Shown here: piece by piece, positions 61,644-64,000 of the stretch
Position numbering within the stretch: position 1 is the first letter of the stretch
Layout: each line of letters starts with the position of its first letter
Source of the DNA: Herbivorax alkaliphila
GTDB lineage: Bacteria > Bacillota > Clostridia > Acetivibrionales > Acetivibrionaceae
Length of the DNA: 64,000 nt
Reading direction: 5' to 3'
Assembly: GCF_030848475.1 (NCBI RefSeq)
Contig: NZ_JAVDDS010000011.1
Location: 1 to 64,000 of the forward strand
Notes under the pieces: model-generated
The model's database searches: none
The model's input: the letters and a program-made list of their open reading frames with translations, nothing else
Told to the model about the DNA's origin: nothing
Made by a program: the position numbers and the translations under genes

Positions 61644-63884
61644 ATGACTAAAGAAAAGAAAAAAGATGCTAATGGCAATTTAAAGATTAATTTTAAAGAT
61701 AAAAGGATGCAAAGAATAATTATTGCTGTCTTTACTCTTATTATTGCATTTTCTATTGTACTACATGGGTCTACTCCTAAAAGGTACAGGATGACTTTAG
61801 ATACTAAATCTGAATATGATATAACAGCTCCTAGGGATATAGTAAATACTATAAAGACAGAACAAAATTCTATTGAAGCAGCAGAGGCTGAGGAACCTGA
61901 AATGAAAGAAATAAGGGATGCCTCTATATTAGTTATGAACAAATTAACCAGTTTCTTATCTTTGGTTAACAGAACAAGAAATAATTTCAATAAAACTATC
62001 AGTTCATTAGAACTTGAAATGGATGATGATTATGATGAGCTTTTTGAGAAAGAACTTGAAAAAGCTGTTTTGTCAATAGAAGAGCGCAGTGAGGAGACAG
62101 GTTATGAGTTTTCAGAAGAACAGATTATTTATCTTATTTCAGAAGCAGAGGATGAAGAAATAGAAGAATTTGAAAATGTAATGATGGAAATGATTAGCGA
62201 TATCATGATAGAGGATATTACAGAAGATAATTTAGCAGCTAGAATTGTTGAGCTTCAAAACAATATATCTAACAGCAATTTAAATCAAGAACTTAAAAAT
62301 ATTGGAATTATTGTGTCTAATTATATTTTAAAGCCCAATAGAACAATTGATACTGTTGCTACAAGGATAAAAAAAGAACAGGCATATAATGATCCTGCTA
62401 ATATTGTTACAATTGAAAAGGGACAGAGAATACTTAGTGTAGGTGATACTGTAACAGAAGATAAATTGAAAATCCTTGAGGAGTTGAATCTTTTAGAGAC
62501 TAAAAGCAGGTTTGATTACTTACTTGCATTAGCAATATTGACTATTCTAGTAATGCTTTTACTCTTATTGATTTTATACATGAACAACTTTTGTAAAAAG
62601 GTTTTGTATAATAGGAATGACTTGATACTTTTATCAATTGTTATTTTGCTTACACTTTTTATTGCAAGATGGGTGCATGAGTATTCTACATTGCTGATAC
62701 CAATATTTTTAGCTACAATGCTAATATCTATACTATTGAATGTTAAACTTGCTCTGATGGTAAATTTAGTTTTAACCATTGCGATTTCAATTATGACAAA
62801 TGGAGAATTCAAGTTTATGTTTATGGCACTTATAAGTGGAACTTTTTCAGCTTTTCTTGTTTCAAGGGCGAACCAAAGAAATAAACTTACTATAGCTGGT
62901 GGAATGATTGCCCTTTTAAATGTTGTTGCTATTGTTCCAATAAATTTGATACATAAGTCTGGATGGAACACGATTTTACAAGATGGGGCTATTGTTTTAG
63001 TTAATGGCCTTATATCTACGGTATTTACCATTGGGCTTTTACCAACACTAGAAAGTACATTTAATATAATAACTCCAATGCGCCTATTAGAACTTGGAAA
63101 TCCAAATCAGCCACTTTTAAAAAGATTGCTTACAGAAGCCCCGGGAACTTATCATCACAGTTTGATGGTAGGAAACTTAGCAGAAGTTGGAGCGGAAGCA
63201 GTAGGGGGTAATGCCTTGCTTGCAAGAGTTGGTGCGTATTTTCATGATATAGGAAAGCTTAAAAGGCCAAATTTCTTTTCAGAAAATCAGATGACAGAAA
63301 ACCCACATCATAAAATGACACCCAACTTAAGTGCACTTGTTATTACATCGCATGTTACTGATGGTATGGAAATGGCGAAAAAATACAAAATACCTCTTGC
63401 AATAAAAGATATAATATTACAGCATCACGGGACTACTTTAGTGGCATATTTTTTTCATAAAGCAAAAAAATCTGAAAAAAGTGAAATGGTGGATGAGTCT
63501 AAATTTAGATATGAAGGGGTAAAGCCTAAGTCTAAGGAAGGGGCAGTAGTAATGCTTGCAGATTCTGTGGAAGCTGCTGTTAGATCTATGCCTGATAAGA
63601 CAGAAGGAAAGATTGAAGGGTTAATTAGAAAAATTATTAAAGACAAACTAAATGATGGTCAGCTTGATCATTGTGAATTAACACTTAAAGACTTAGATGG
63701 TATTGCAAAATCTTTTATGAAAGTTTTTAGTGGATTTTTTCATGCAAGAGAAGAATACCCGAACATTAAAAAAGAAGTTCAAAAAAATGAAAAAGGCGAT
63801 AATAATAAGTCTGATGAATCAGAAGAGGCTTCTGAGGAGATTGCGACAACAAACGAAAAGTTATCTACTGATGAAAAGAGTTAG
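61644..63884 (+). CDS. pgpH: PgpH-type 7TM-HD phosphohydrolase (c-di-AMP phosphodiesterase)
   Basis: 746 residues: one N-terminal helix (~25-43), an extracellular 7TMR-HDED domain (~45-285), about seven membrane helices (~290-480), and an HD domain with H534-D535 in FHDIGK and later QHHGT. PgpH enzymes hydrolyse c-di-AMP. The charged C-terminal tail is longer than usual. Between phoH and ybeY as in Bacillus. Confidence 0.95.
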   Translation: MTKEKKKDANGNLKINFKDKRMQRIIIAVFTLIIAFSIVLHGSTPKRYRMTLDTKSEYDITAPRDIVNTIKTEQNSIEAAEAEEPEMKEIRDASILVMNKLTSFLSLVNRTRNNFNKTISSLELEMDDDYDELFEKELEKAVLSIEERSEETGYEFSEEQIIYLISEAEDEEIEEFENVMMEMISDIMIEDITEDNLAARIVELQNNISNSNLNQELKNIGIIVSNYILKPNRTIDTVATRIKKEQAYNDPANIVTIEKGQRILSVGDTVTEDKLKILEELNLLETKSRFDYLLALAILTILVMLLLLLILYMNNFCKKVLYNRNDLILLSIVILLTLFIARWVHEYSTLLIPIFLATMLISILLNVKLALMVNLVLTIAISIMTNGEFKFMFMALISGTFSAFLVSRANQRNKLTIAGGMIALLNVVAIVPINLIHKSGWNTILQDGAIVLVNGLISTVFTIGLLPTLESTFNIITPMRLLELGNPNQPLLKRLLTEAPGTYHHSLMVGNLAEVGAEAVGGNALLARVGAYFHDIGKLKRPNFFSENQMTENPHHKMTPNLSALVITSHVTDGMEMAKKYKIPLAIKDIILQHHGTTLVAYFFHKAKKSEKSEMVDESKFRYEGVKPKSKEGAVVMLADSVEAAVRSMPDKTEGKIEGLIRKIIKDKLNDGQLDHCELTLKDLDGIAKSFMKVFSGFFHAREEYPNIKKEVQKNEKGDNNKSDESEEASEEIATTNEKLSTDEKS

Positions 63885-63929
63885 AATTTGTAATGCTTTT
63901 TGAAATATTAGCAGGAGGAGATTAGATAA

Positions 63930-64000
63930 ATGGGAGTTTATATTGAAAATTTACAGGATAGAGTTGAGTTAAATGATAAAATTGTTAATTTAATGAATGA
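63930..64000 (+). CDS. ybeY: YbeY endoribonuclease, N-terminal fragment cut by window end
   Basis: Only about 23 codons are visible: MGVYIENLQDRVELND, with GGAGGAG upstream. The opening and position after pgpH match YbeY, the 16S rRNA maturation nuclease. The reading frame is open to the window end. Confidence 0.8.
   Translation, partial: MGVYIENLQDRVELNDKIVNLMN

Overview
The window looks like chromosome from a low-GC, anaerobic, endospore-forming Firmicute of the class Clostridia. Evidence: AT-rich DNA with strong AGGAGG-type ribosome binding sites and many TTG/GTG starts; an oxygen-sensitive thiamine pathway (ThiH and short ThiC); phosphotransacetylase with acetate kinase; GatCAB; and sporulation genes (gpr, spoVS, yqfC-yqfD, a pdaA-type deacetylase, an FtsK/SpoIIIE translocase, a putative cysteine-rich spore surface protein). 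Species cannot be named from the sequence alone. I saw no rRNA, tRNA, CRISPR array, transposase or integrase.

Layout. 0.1-8.6 kb is accessory: a 2428-residue secreted protein (three SLH domains, vWA domain, 31 PTPE repeats, YD/RHS repeats, RHS core, unique C-terminal tail), then a SIR2-like protein with a zinc ribbon. 8.6-14.8 kb holds engB and a thiamine operon, thiS-thiG-thiH-thiF-thiD2/thiE fusion-thiC, behind a TPP riboswitch with its own terminator. 15-24 kb has a GNAT acetyltransferase, an SH3b-NlpC/P60 wall hydrolase, comEC, holA, rpsT (opposite strand), gpr, an Amidase_3 protein and a membrane protein. 24-33.2 kb has ligA, gatCAB, a TPR protein and pta-ackA. 33.2-36.3 kb is a run of little-known membrane or possible permuted-papain-like proteins. 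36.5-48.8 kb carries ftsK/spoIIIE, a YgiQ-type radical SAM gene, folD, a half-ATPase, rny, ymdB, spoVS, a YibE/F protein, a PabC-like aminotransferase and larE. 49-55.4 kb has spore-surface and sugar-nucleotide genes and several small unknowns. 55.6-57.8 kb has three tandem DUF881 genes. 58-64 kb has a pdaA-type deacetylase and the conserved run yqfC-yqfD-phoH-pgpH-ybeY, cut by the window end.

The most notable unexplained signals are: (1) a 94-nt structured repeat with two full intergenic copies and one 58-nt partial copy on the other strand, its outer hairpin kept by compensating changes; (2) rny, whose only usable conventional start overlaps its Shine-Dalgarno, leaving AUA as the best-placed initiator; (3) a 231-residue SMC/SbcC-like ATPase lobe with signature, Walker B and H-loop but no Walker A; (4) a sugar nucleotidyltransferase with a mutase-like domain that has lost its metal loop; (5) an RmlB-like protein lacking the dehydratase Asp-Glu pair; (6) a possible three-way-junction leader before a putative NCTT-motif protein. 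None is proven to be a new system; the repeat family and the half-ATPase are the best candidates for follow-up.
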